DNA from: DASPXY01 sp038227745
Lineage (GTDB): Bacteria; Planctomycetota; Planctomycetia; Gemmatales; Gemmataceae
Reading direction: 5' to 3'
DNA length: 13,218 nt
NCBI GenBank assembly: GCA_038227745.1
Contig: JBBRPS010000216.1
Location: 1-13,218 of the forward strand
Below are positions 7,358 to 13,218 of the stretch, one piece after another (positions within the stretch are counted from its first letter, which is position 1; each line of letters begins with the position of its first letter). The translations under genes were made by a program, and so were the position numbers. The notes below the pieces were generated by a model that saw only the letters and a list, made by a program, of their open reading frames with translations, made no database searches and had not been told where the DNA came from.

Positions 7358-7487
7358 TTAGCCGCGGTTCGCATGTCGGTGTAGCGGTTCGTGGCCGACT
7401 CGCTCCGCGAGTCGGGTGCTTACAACCCCCGACTCGCGGAGCGAGTCGGCCACGAACCCCGCACGCGGTTCTGCGAACCGCGGCTAA
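7358..7487. repeat. Nested perfect inverted repeats between treZ and the debranching gene
   Basis: Outer arms 7358-7373 and 7472-7487 are perfect 16-nt reverse complements. Inner arms 7386-7416 and 7428-7458 are perfect 31-nt reverse complements with an 11-nt loop. Each inner arm contains its own palindrome (nine base pairs around TCC, core GACTCGC/GCGAGTC). A further 8-bp hairpin with a 3-nt loop (7464-7471/7475-7482) competes with the right outer arm. That outer arm overlaps the treZ stop codon (7484-7486), so the element starts exactly where translation ends. No T-tract follows, so a simple intrinsic terminator is unlikely. RNA processing or stabilisation within the operon, or a REP/BIME-type element, are better guesses. 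Confidence 0.9.
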
Positions 7488-9388
7488 CCTACGGTCGGGG
7501 CCTCCCGCGGGACAAGGGCCAGCGCCGCCTCACCCGGGATGCGCCAGTTTTCATCGGTGTCCGGCGGCGCCGTGCCGTTGCCGCCGTAGCGCAGGTCCTC
7601 GCTCGACCACAGCACCTCCCAGCGCTTGCCCGCGGGCGGCGCCAGCAGCGGCTCGGGCGCCGGGTCGAGGTGCAGGTCGCGCCCCAGGTTGACCAGCAGC
7701 AGCCGGTCCTCGCCGCCGTCCACGAAGTAGCGCAGCACGAACGCCTGCGGCCCCAGGACCGCCCCGTCCACGCCGCGCGGCCGCTGCGCCCGGAAGGCGG
7801 GGTCCTCGCGCCGCAGCTTCAGCAGGTCGCGGTGCAGGTCGTAGATCTCCTGGTGCTTTTGCCGCTCCGAAAAGTCCAGTTTGCAGCGCTCGAATGTTTT
7901 CGGATCGGCGGGGTCGGGCAGGCACGCCTGCACGTCGGGGGCCGCCAGGCTGGGGAACTGCGCCAGGAACTTCCCCCGGCCCTTGCACACCAGCTTCGCC
8001 AGGTCGGACTTGTGGTCGGCGAAGTAGAAGAACGGGCTAGAGGCGGCGAACTCCTCGCCCTGGAAGAGCATCGGCGTGCCCGGCGCCAGCAGCAGCAGCG
8101 CCGTCATCGCCTTGAGCCGGCCGGGGCTGGTCCGCTCCCAGGCGCGCTGGCCGCGGCTGGAGTTCGCGACCTGGTCGTGATTCTGGAGGAAGGTGACGAA
8201 GCGCGCCGGCTCCAGGTCGAGCGCCGGCGCGCCGCGCCGCTTCTTCTGCCACTTGTAGCGCTGGCCCTGGTAGAGGTAGCCCCACTTGACCGCCGAGATG
8301 AACTCCTGTGGGTCGCCGAGGTAGTCGGTGTAATAGGCCTCGTTACGGCCGGTCAGCACGACCGTGGCGCTGTGGTGGAAGTCGTCGTTCCACAGGGCGT
8401 CCAGGCCGTAGCCGCCCTTGTCCGCGGGCCGGACCAGCTTCGTCTCCTGCGGCTCGTTCTCGCACACGATTACCGTCGCCCGCCCGCGCGCCGCCTCGCG
8501 CACTCGGCGGCCGAGGACGGCCATGATGTTCTCCGGCGAGCTGTCGAAGATCTGCTGCGTCGCGTCGAGGCGCAGGCCGTCGAGGTGGAACTCGTCGATC
8601 CAGTAGCCGGCGTTGGCGACGAAGAACTCGCGGACCGGCCCGGCGCTCTCGCCGTCGAAGTTGAGCGCCGCGCCCCACTCGTTCTTGTAGCGGTCGGTGA
8701 AGTAGTCGTCGGCGAACGCCTTGAGGTAGTTGCCGTCGGGGCCGAAGTGGTTGTAGACGACATCGAGGATCACGCCGAGGCCGGCGGCGTGGGCGCGATC
8801 GACAAAACGGCGGAAGTCGTCGGGCGTGCCGTAGAGGCGCGTCGGGGCGAACAGGTCCACGCCGTCATAGCCCCAGCCGAAGCGGCCCGGGAACTCGGCC
8901 ACGGGCATGACTTCCAGGACGGTGATACCGACCGAGGCCAGTTCGGGAAGCTCGCGGGCGGCCGACTCCCACGTGCCCTCGCGCGTGAAGGTGCCGACGT
9001 GCATCTCGTAGATCACCTGCCCCTCCAGGCGGGTGCCGCGCCAGGCGCCATCCGTCCAGCGGAAGGCGCCCGGGTCGATGACCTGCGAGGGGCCGTGCGG
9101 CCCTTCCGGCTGGAAACGCGCCGCGGGATCGGGGTAAAGGGTCGGGTCCTCGTCGAGGCGGAAGCGGTACACCGTGCCGGCACCGGCGGCGCTCCCCTTG
9201 CCCGAGAAGTAGCCGTTGCCCTCGGCCTGCAACGCGACCGCCAACGGGCCGCTGCGGGGGAGGTCGCCGGGCCCCTTTTCGAGGACCACTTCCACGCGCC
9301 GCCGCTTCGGCGCCCAGACGCGGAAATGCACCCCGCCATCGGCGAGCACTTCCGCCCCGATGGGGAGCCGCCTTGCCTGATTCATCAT
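7484..9388 (-). CDS. treZ: Maltooligosyl trehalose trehalohydrolase
   Basis: TreZ (GH13) releases trehalose from maltooligosyl-trehalose made by TreY. The 634-aa length is slightly longer than usual. An N-terminal E-set/CBM48-like domain shows VHFRVWAPKRRRVEVVLE (about 20-37). The barrel begins with VIYEMHVGTFTREGTW (about 125-140), the TreZ-typical form of GH13 region I. DVVYNHFGPDGNYL (209-222) follows, then DGLRLDATQ with the nucleophile Asp275, VIVCENEPQ with the likely acid/base Glu310, and FLQNHDQVAN with the transition-state Asp405. A small C-terminal beta domain ends the protein. Two ATG codons (9388, 9385) are possible starts; the Shine-Dalgarno is weak. It leads the minus-strand operon and is divergent from larE. 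treY is not in this window, so the partner must be encoded elsewhere. Confidence 0.95.
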   Translation of the reverse strand: MMNQARRLPIGAEVLADGGVHFRVWAPKRRRVEVVLEKGPGDLPRSGPLAVALQAEGNGYFSGKGSAAGAGTVYRFRLDEDPTLYPDPAARFQPEGPHGPSQVIDPGAFRWTDGAWRGTRLEGQVIYEMHVGTFTREGTWESAARELPELASVGITVLEVMPVAEFPGRFGWGYDGVDLFAPTRLYGTPDDFRRFVDRAHAAGLGVILDVVYNHFGPDGNYLKAFADDYFTDRYKNEWGAALNFDGESAGPVREFFVANAGYWIDEFHLDGLRLDATQQIFDSSPENIMAVLGRRVREAARGRATVIVCENEPQETKLVRPADKGGYGLDALWNDDFHHSATVVLTGRNEAYYTDYLGDPQEFISAVKWGYLYQGQRYKWQKKRRGAPALDLEPARFVTFLQNHDQVANSSRGQRAWERTSPGRLKAMTALLLLAPGTPMLFQGEEFAASSPFFYFADHKSDLAKLVCKGRGKFLAQFPSLAAPDVQACLPDPADPKTFERCKLDFSERQKHQEIYDLHRDLLKLRREDPAFRAQRPRGVDGAVLGPQAFVLRYFVDGGEDRLLLVNLGRDLHLDPAPEPLLAPPAGKRWEVLWSSEDLRYGGNGTAPPDTDENWRIPGEAALALVPREAPTVG

Positions 9389-9749
9389 GTGTGCGATCGC
9401 CTGCGTACCGAAGGGCCTGCGCGGCGTACCGTGGCCGCCGGTCTCCTTCTCCTCCTTGCCGCCTCATCCTTGAAGCAAAGGCGATGCCAAAGGTGGCGGC
9501 CGGCTGGGAGCGGACTCGACAGGCGTCCGTTTTGTACCGTGGTGGGAACGGCATGGAGTTTGCCTGCCTCCATCCCGGCTGGATCCAACGACTCTCAACC
9601 CTGGAAATGCCATCAGGAGTACCCACACAAGCCCACGGGCCGCGCCCCTGGGCTTCTTCTCTCCTGTCGATTCCCAGGCAGACGCTTGAGCGCGCCGCCC
9701 TTTTCCCTTAGGATGGGTAGTGAAAGCCCGCCCGACTGAGAGGCCCTCG
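9389..9749. other. Divergent intergenic region between treZ and larE
   Basis: This stretch of about 360 nt separates two divergent genes. Short open frames cross it on both strands, but none has a Shine-Dalgarno start or recognisable protein content. It holds the larE promoter candidate near 9686-9714. On the treZ side a purine-rich run (AAGGAGGAGAAGGAG on the minus strand, near 9447-9461) lies about 60 nt before the treZ start with no start codon at useful distance. No clear minus-strand promoter was found. Confidence 0.5.
9686..9714 (+). promoter_or_regulatory. larE: Sigma70-type promoter for larE
   Basis: TTGAGC (9686-9691) and TAGGAT (9709-9714) are separated by exactly 17 nt. A start about 7 nt downstream would give a leader of roughly 30 nt carrying the GAGAGG ribosome site of larE. 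Both hexamers match consensus at four positions. Confidence 0.5.
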
Positions 9750-10616
9750 ATGCAAGACTCCGCCGGACCGCTGACGCCCGCCCTGCTCGCGCGGCGCGAC
9801 CGCCTGCTCGAGATCCTGCGCGGCATGGGCCGGGTCGTCGTCGCGTTCAGCGGCGGCATCGACAGCACGGTCGTCGCCCGGGCCGCCCACCTGGCGCTGG
9901 GCGACCGGGCCGTCGCGGTGACCGCCGACAGCGCGAGCGTGCCGCGCGCCGAGATCGCCGAGGCCGTCGAGTTGGCTCGGCAAATCGGCATCCGGCATCG
10001 CCTGGTGAAAACGGACGAATTTGCCGACCCCGACTACGTGCGCAACGACGGGGCACGCTGCTACTTCTGCAAGAGCGAGCTATATCGCTCCATCGAGTCC
10101 CTGCTGCCGGAACTTGGGGCCGACGTCGTCTGCAGCGGCGCCAACCTCGACGACCTGGGCGACTACCGCCCCGGGCTGACCGCCGCCGCCGAGCACGCGG
10201 TCCGCCACCCGCTGCTGGAGGCCGGCCTGGGCAAGGCGGACGTCCGCGCCCTGGCCCGCAGCTGGGGTCTGCCGACCTGGGACAAGCCCGCCTCGCCATG
10301 CCTGTCGAGCCGCCTGGCCGTCGGCGTGCAGGTCACCCCCGAGCGCACCGCCCGCGTCGAGGCCGCCGAGACGTACCTCAGGGAGAGGGGCCTGCGCGAG
10401 CTGCGCGTGCGGCTGCACGAGGGCGAGCTGGCCCGCATCGAGGTGCCGCCGTCCGAGCTGGCGCGCCTGGCGGACCCGGCGGTGCGCGAGCCGCTGGTAC
10501 GCCGCCTGAAGGAACTGGGCTTCCGCTTCGTGACGCTCGACCTGGAGGGCTTCCGCAGCGGCAGCCTCAACAGCCTGGTCCCGCTGGAGAGCAAGCGACT
10601 GTTCACCAAGGTGTGA
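9750..10616 (+). CDS. larE: ATP-dependent sacrificial sulfur transferase LarE
   Basis: LarE adenylates the pyridinium dicarboxylate mononucleotide made by LarB and adds sulfur, building the nickel-pincer cofactor of lactate racemase-type enzymes. The 288-aa length is normal. The PP-loop FSGGIDST lies near residues 33-40. Cys104 and Cys107 (CYFC) plus Cys184 in SPCLSSR make three cysteines, the set seen in LarE and TtuA-like proteins proposed to bind an iron-sulfur cluster; the Lactobacillus enzyme uses only the last as its sacrificial sulfur donor. The frame extends to a GTG at 9720, but ATG 9750 is preferred: GAGAGG lies 6 nt upstream and the earlier start would fall at the predicted transcription start. 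larB, larC and larA are not in the window, so the gene is an orphan here. Confidence 0.93.
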   Translation: MQDSAGPLTPALLARRDRLLEILRGMGRVVVAFSGGIDSTVVARAAHLALGDRAVAVTADSASVPRAEIAEAVELARQIGIRHRLVKTDEFADPDYVRNDGARCYFCKSELYRSIESLLPELGADVVCSGANLDDLGDYRPGLTAAAEHAVRHPLLEAGLGKADVRALARSWGLPTWDKPASPCLSSRLAVGVQVTPERTARVEAAETYLRERGLRELRVRLHEGELARIEVPPSELARLADPAVREPLVRRLKELGFRFVTLDLEGFRSGSLNSLVPLESKRLFTKV

Positions 10617-10645
10617 AGCCCGCGGCCCCACCCCGCGGGCTTTTT
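10617..10645 (+). terminator. Intrinsic terminator after larE
   Basis: A perfect nine-pair GC-rich stem (10617-10625 with 10633-10641), extendable by one A-T pair, encloses a 7-nt loop and runs into five T (10641-10645). It begins directly after the larE stop codon and ends 16 nt before the ATG of the next gene, so that gene either uses read-through or its own promoter. Confidence 0.88.
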
Positions 10646-10660
10646 CGAGAGCCTGGCACC

Positions 10661-10918
10661 ATGAACCCCCTGCCCGCCCCGAAGGCGCTGGACGCCTACT
10701 TCCTGGAAGCCCGCTGTAAACTGCTCGACCTGGCCGCGATCCTCGACCGGATTGGCCGGGGTCGGGACGCCGCCGCCGTCGGCGAGGATCCGCGCCTGGA
10801 AAAAATCCGCCAGGCGCTCGAGGTCCTGCACGACCAGAGCGGCGGCCGCGCCGAGCGCATCCAGCAGATCTTCTCGCTCGACTACGACCCGAACTGGAAA
10901 CTGCCTCAGCCGCGTTAG
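10661..10918 (+). CDS. Small conserved-looking protein, 85 aa, function unknown
   Basis: The product is soluble and helical. Its first half reads ALDAYFLEARCKLLDLAAIL and DRIGRG, its middle has DPRLEKIRQALEVL, and it ends with RIQQIFSLDYDPNWKLP. The balanced amino-acid content and the FLEAR...LDLAA...LDRI and SLDYDPNW blocks look like a genuine conserved family, probably widespread in Planctomycetes, but no function is known to me. The frame is open well upstream, where it shadows larE; ATG 10661 is the first sensible start after the larE terminator. The Shine-Dalgarno is weak (GAGAG about 10 nt upstream). There are no signal peptide, cysteine motif or membrane segment. The short spacing to larE suggests past or leaky co-transcription. 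Confidence 0.75.
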   Translation: MNPLPAPKALDAYFLEARCKLLDLAAILDRIGRGRDAAAVGEDPRLEKIRQALEVLHDQSGGRAERIQQIFSLDYDPNWKLPQPR

Positions 10919-10949
10919 CGCGGCCGGGCGCGGCAGACCGTGTTGGTGC

Positions 10950-10979
10950 TTGCGTTCGCCCCGGTCCTGGGACTATCCT
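10950..10979 (+). promoter_or_regulatory. Promoter candidate for the Tat reductase-like gene
   Basis: TTGCGT (10950-10955) and TATCCT (10974-10979) are 18 nt apart in the 113-nt gap before the next gene and would give a leader of about 45 nt. The match to consensus is moderate. Confidence 0.35.
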
Positions 10980-11031
10980 GGGGCGAGGCAGGACAAACCA
11001 AGGCGCTGTCCCTCTTCTCCAGGAGCCTCGT

Positions 11032-11994
11032 ATGAGCAATACCGACCCGCAAAGTCCGCAATCCCCACCGCACCGCCGCGACTTCCTGCAGCAGGCTGCG
11101 GGACTGGCCGCCGGCGCGACCGCTCTGTCGCAGGCCGCGGACGCCGCCCAGCCGGCTGCCGCGGCCGCGCTGCCGACGGTCCGCCTCGGCAAGCACGAGA
11201 TCAGCCGTCTGATCGTCGGCGGCAACCCGATCTACGGCTACTCGCACTTCAACCGCCACCTGAGCCGCCACTTCACGGAATGGCACACGCCCGAGCGCGT
11301 GCTGGAGCTGCTGCGCCGCTGCGAGCAGGTCGGCATCAACACCTGGCAGAACAGCTACGCGGAGCGCACCCTGGCGGACCTCGACCGCTACCGCCAGGCC
11401 GGCGGCCGCATGCACTGGCTGTGCCTGGGCAAGGGCGACTGGGACCAGCGCCCCGAGCGCATCGACGAGGCCGCCCGCCGCAAGCCCATCGGCATCGCGC
11501 CCCACGGCGCCCTCGCGGAGCGCCTGCACCGCCAGGGCCGGGTGAAGGTGCTGCGCGACCTCCTCCGCCGCATCCGCGACCGCGGTGTCCTCGTCGGCCT
11601 GTCGGCGCACAACCCGGCCGTGATCCGCCTGGCCGAGGAGCAGAACTGGGATGTCGATTACTACATGTGCTGTCTGTATTATCTCACCCGGCCGCGCGAC
11701 GAGTACCGCAAGCTGCTCGGCAAGGACCTGCCGCTGGGCGAGATCTACCTGCCGTCCGACCCGCCGCAGATGTTCAAGGTGATCCAGGCGACGCGCAAGC
11801 CGTGCCTGGTGTACAAAGTGCTGGCGGCAGGCCGGCGCATCGGCACGCCCGCCGAGGTTCGCCAGTGCTTCGAGACGGCGCTGAACAACATCAAGCCGAT
11901 CGACGCGCTGATCGTGGGTATGTACCAGCAGTTCGGCGACCAGGTCGGCGAGAACGCGACCCTCGTTCGTGAGCTGTGTGCCCGGCGACGCTGA
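11032..11994 (+). CDS. Tat-signal aldo/keto-reductase-fold protein
   Basis: The 320-aa protein starts with a twin-arginine signal, HRRDFLQQAAGLAAGATAL (about 14-32), followed by an Ala-rich region, so export in folded form is likely. The mature part reads as a TIM barrel with the strands LIVGGNPI, VGINTWQNS, MHWLCLGKG, VLVGLSAHNP, YYMCCLYY and PCLVYKVLAAGR. The C-terminal IDALIVGMY...ENATLVREL resembles the cofactor end of aldo/keto reductases. The canonical Asp-Tyr-Lys-His tetrad cannot be placed with certainty, and NPIYGYSHFNRHLSRHF near the N-terminus is typical of planctomycete relatives. Substrate is unknown; a role in periplasmic or cell-envelope sugar chemistry is only a guess. AGGAG 6 nt before the ATG fixes the start. 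Confidence 0.85.
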   Translation: MSNTDPQSPQSPPHRRDFLQQAAGLAAGATALSQAADAAQPAAAAALPTVRLGKHEISRLIVGGNPIYGYSHFNRHLSRHFTEWHTPERVLELLRRCEQVGINTWQNSYAERTLADLDRYRQAGGRMHWLCLGKGDWDQRPERIDEAARRKPIGIAPHGALAERLHRQGRVKVLRDLLRRIRDRGVLVGLSAHNPAVIRLAEEQNWDVDYYMCCLYYLTRPRDEYRKLLGKDLPLGEIYLPSDPPQMFKVIQATRKPCLVYKVLAAGRRIGTPAEVRQCFETALNNIKPIDALIVGMYQQFGDQVGENATLVRELCARRR

Positions 11995-12077
11995 CCGGGG
12001 ACGTAGGTTTTTCCGGGACTTCCGTCCTTCCACCGATCCCTTATTGTACAGGGTTTAGGGGGTTTTCCATGCTTTTC

Positions 12078-12110
12078 TCTGCACGAACTCTGCATCCGTG
12101 CAGACTTTTC
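12078..12110 (+). terminator. Hairpin with short T run, possible terminator
   Basis: A perfect 8-bp stem (12078-12085 with 12097-12104) encloses an 11-nt loop and is followed by CTTTTC. It lies 84 nt after the stop of the Tat reductase-like gene and could end its transcript. The long loop and the four-T tail make it weak to moderate. Confidence 0.4.
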
Positions 12111-12222
12111 AAGTCACTTTTCGGGGGGAGCATGTATCCTTCCCCCGCGAGGTGGCAGCGATTGCGTGCGGCGTTACGCCGTGCCTGACGGAGACTCGTC
12201 ACATCCTCTTTTCATCCAAATG

Positions 12223-12390
12223 TAACTACTGCCCGGCAGACCGGGCCGAAGAACCTGGGTGGACAGTGCCGCTTGGCGGGGGTGCTTCGGCTCCCCCCTC
12301 CACACGCACGACGACCTGGCGAACCTGCGGGACGCGGTGAAAGGAATCGACTTCGGGAGTAGGGGAGCGGTCACGGCAAATCGCGCCTGA
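12223..12390 (+). pseudogene. Possible gene remnant, 55 codons, C-terminal-like
   Basis: One frame runs from just after a stop at 12220-12222 to TGA at 12388-12390. Its second half encodes LHTHDDLANLRDAVKGIDFG and SRGAVTANRA, which has ordinary amphipathic protein composition. The first half does not, and the other two frames are also open for part of the way. This could be the tail of a decayed gene whose upstream part is frameshifted, or chance. I do not recognise a family. Confidence 0.2.
12278..12297 (+). other. UUCG-tetraloop hairpin
   Basis: Five G-C pairs, one T-T mismatch and two more pairs close a TTCG loop of the very stable C(UUCG)G class. No T tract follows, so it is not a simple terminator. 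It lies about 110 nt ahead of the next promoter and could be part of an unrecognised small RNA. Confidence 0.4.
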
Positions 12391-12406
12391 TCGGTCGTGA
12401 ATAGGC

Positions 12407-12435
12407 TTGCCTGGATATGTGTTCTATTGTATACT
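12407..12435 (+). promoter_or_regulatory. Strong sigma70-type promoter for the two-gene operon
   Basis: TTGCCT (12407-12412) and TATACT (12430-12435) are separated by exactly 17 nt; the -10 matches five of six consensus positions. Predicted initiation near 12442 gives an unusually long leader of about 144 nt. That leader has several self-complementary stretches: 12456-12461 with 12494-12499, and a CGAGC/GCTCG stem whose loop is AAGGAG. Confidence 0.6.
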
Positions 12436-12574
12436 ATTCCTTTGTACACAAGCTGCGAGGACCGGAACTGCTTTGGGGTGGACGCGACAGCCATCCTCGA
12501 CTAAAGGGCCAGAATCCGATTCTCGCTGCGAGCAAGGAGGCTCGATCTCCCCGCGCGGCAAAGAAGCCTACAGC

Positions 12575-12580
12575 AGGAGG
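12575..12580 (+). promoter_or_regulatory. Shine-Dalgarno AGGAGG for the 91-aa gene
   Basis: A full AGGAGG lies 5 nt before the ATG at 12586, which is the main reason to accept this small gene and this start. Confidence 0.75.
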
Positions 12581-12585
12581 TCATC

Positions 12586-12861
12586 ATGGCGAAGGTCATT
12601 TGCGATGTATCGGACGGGCTGCGGAAGTCCGAGGCGACCGTCAAGCTGATCACGTTCGACAACCGCCCAGAGTTTCTGCCCGTTGATCGCGGGCTGCTGT
12701 GTACGGAAGGGGACATGCATTACCTATCCGTCCCCGTCATTCACATCAACCATGAGAAGAAGGCTGCTCTGATCGCGTTGCCCGTCGAGGCCGATTCCGG
12801 CGCGCACCGTGTGTGGGTGCATCTCGACAAGCTCAAACAGGACCAGGAAGCCGCCACATGA
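12586..12861 (+). CDS. 91-aa protein of unknown function
   Basis: The product is soluble, with VKLITFDNRPEFLPVDRGLL in the first half and HINHEKKAALIALPVEADSG and HRVWVHLDKLK in the second. The alternating pattern suggests a small mostly-beta domain ending in a helix. The segment ALPVEADSGAHRVWV looks like a conserved core and gives me an impression of small planctomycete proteins, but I cannot name a family. The perfect AGGAGG, the strong upstream promoter and the overlap of its stop with the next ATG (ATGA) show a real two-gene operon. The long leader may carry control elements. No catalytic motif, metal site, signal or membrane segment is visible. Confidence 0.75.
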   Translation: MAKVICDVSDGLRKSEATVKLITFDNRPEFLPVDRGLLCTEGDMHYLSVPVIHINHEKKAALIALPVEADSGAHRVWVHLDKLKQDQEAAT

Positions 12862-13064
12862 TCCTTTCCGACCGGGAGGTACGAGCTGGTCGCCAACGGC
12901 GTTTGATCTGGATATCCGACTGCCCACCAGCAAGCGACAAGCGCTGGTCTGCTACGACCTTGGACCTTACGCTCGCGGCCGAGATTCGCCCCTGGCTGGC
13001 GCAGGGGGGTGCCGGGGCAGATGTCATCATCGACCCGTCCGACCCCGAATTCAACTGGGCGTAA
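12858..13064 (+). CDS. Short dCTP deaminase N-terminus-like protein, 68 aa
   Basis: The start MILSDREVRAG followed by RLIWISDCPP and WSATTLDLTLAAEIRPW follows the N-terminal pattern of dCTP deaminase/dUTPase proteins (MILSDREI...G.I.I.P....SS.SLDLRL). The family is about 180-200 aa, while this ORF ends at 68 aa with DPEFNWA, before the catalytic core. None of the three downstream frames restores a deaminase within the remaining 154 nt. It is therefore a truncated relic or a stand-alone domain. AGGAAG lies 7 nt before ATG 12858, and the ATGA overlap with the upstream gene indicates coupled translation, which favours an expressed protein. Deaminase activity is not expected. Confidence 0.6.
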   Translation: MILSDREVRAGRQRRLIWISDCPPASDKRWSATTLDLTLAAEIRPWLAQGGAGADVIIDPSDPEFNWA

Positions 13065-13218
13065 CCGGTGCTCCGCTAGTACGCATTCGGAGAACACGTC
13101 TCGACTTGGAACGGCTGTTTGGAGAAGGGGAGGCGCGCGGCAGCGTTTCCCAAGGCGTTGCGGGTGGGGCAACGTCACGGCTTTTGGAGGTGCTCGTCGT
13201 GCAGGGTTCGCGTTCGCG
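13065..13218. other. Right edge without an assignable gene
   Basis: Two plus-strand frames stay open to the window end. One encodes RRTRLDLERLFGEGEARG from 13088 onward, and GGAGG (13186-13190) lies 8 nt before a GTG at 13199 that could open the next gene. Only six codons are visible, so nothing can be assigned. Confidence 0.3.

Larger units (their letters stand above)
11995..12585. other. Gene-poor, less GC-rich region of about 590 nt
   Basis: Base composition drops visibly here, with T runs and A/T-rich stretches absent from the flanking genes. No reading frame has both a start with ribosome site and recognisable protein content. It holds a terminator-like hairpin (12078-12110), a UUCG-capped hairpin (12278-12297), a short coding-like remnant (about 12223-12390) and a strong promoter (12407-12435) for the next operon. 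The composition suggests transferred or decayed DNA; no insertion-sequence ends were recognised. Confidence 0.6.

Noticed and set aside
9508..9531. Small stem with a TTTT tail in the treZ-larE gap
   Set aside because: Only five pairs and no gene upstream on that strand to terminate.
7391..9739. Plus-strand open frame of 782 codons opposite treZ
   Set aside because: Low-complexity composition, no ribosome site, runs through the palindrome, and treZ on the other strand has full catalytic motifs.
12098..12340. 80-codon open frame containing CNYCPADRAEEPGWTVPL
   Set aside because: No ribosome site, starts inside the hairpin at 12078-12104 and ends in low-complexity Thr/Arg. Not enough to call a gene.
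12417..12686. Open frame with GRDSHPRLKGQN, similar to peptides translated from antisense tRNA regions
   Set aside because: Checked both strands for a tRNA: no T-loop or acceptor pairing is present. The frame also overlaps the well-supported 91-aa gene.
1..13218. CRISPR arrays, tRNA/rRNA genes, insertion-sequence ends, replication origin
   Set aside because: No regularly spaced direct repeats, no tRNA cloverleaf or rRNA sequence, no transposase and no DnaA-box cluster were found by reading.

Overview
The window reads as a GC-rich bacterial chromosome segment. The best guess for the host is a planctomycete, perhaps Gemmataceae-like. The basis is protein style only: a Tat-exported aldo/keto-reductase-like protein, small conserved proteins of planctomycete character, very GC-rich third codon positions and compound GC-rich intergenic palindromes. 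No rRNA or tRNA gene is present, so the assignment stays inferential.

Region 1 (1-2887, plus strand) is a tetrapyrrole/haem cluster. It begins with a compound palindrome that can act as a terminator in both directions (1-93). Then come a siroheme-synthase-type precorrin-2 dehydrogenase, an eight-helix CcsA/HemX-like membrane protein and glutamyl-tRNA reductase (hemA). The genes are nearly contiguous: 8 nt separate the first two, and the second and third overlap by 4 nt. The set links the first committed step of tetrapyrrole synthesis, siroheme branching and haem or cytochrome c handling.

Region 2 (2975-9388, minus strand) starts with a small helical protein of unknown function. It is followed by a carbohydrate operon transcribed in the order treZ (maltooligosyl trehalose trehalohydrolase), glycogen debranching enzyme (GH133-like), and an unusual fusion of a HAD-IIB sugar-phosphatase-like domain with a HerA-like P-loop ATPase and a further C-terminal domain. 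A nested perfect inverted repeat (16-bp outer arms, 31-bp inner arms) fills the treZ/debranching gap. The three genes point to alpha-glucan and trehalose metabolism. The usual partner, treY, is not in the window.

Region 3 (9389-11994, plus strand) holds larE, a sulfur transferase for the nickel-pincer cofactor carrying a three-cysteine signature. A clear intrinsic terminator follows, then an 85-aa conserved-looking protein and a Tat-signal aldo/keto-reductase-fold protein.

Region 4 (11995-13218) is visibly less GC-rich and gene-poor. About 590 nt contain hairpins, a short coding-like remnant and the best sigma70-type promoter of the window. That promoter drives a two-gene operon: a 91-aa unknown and a 68-aa protein resembling only the N-terminus of dCTP deaminase. 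The last 150 nt hold no assignable gene. The strongest leads for new biology are the HAD-ATPase fusion in a glucan operon, the two compound palindromes, and the small operon with the stand-alone Dcd-like N-terminus.
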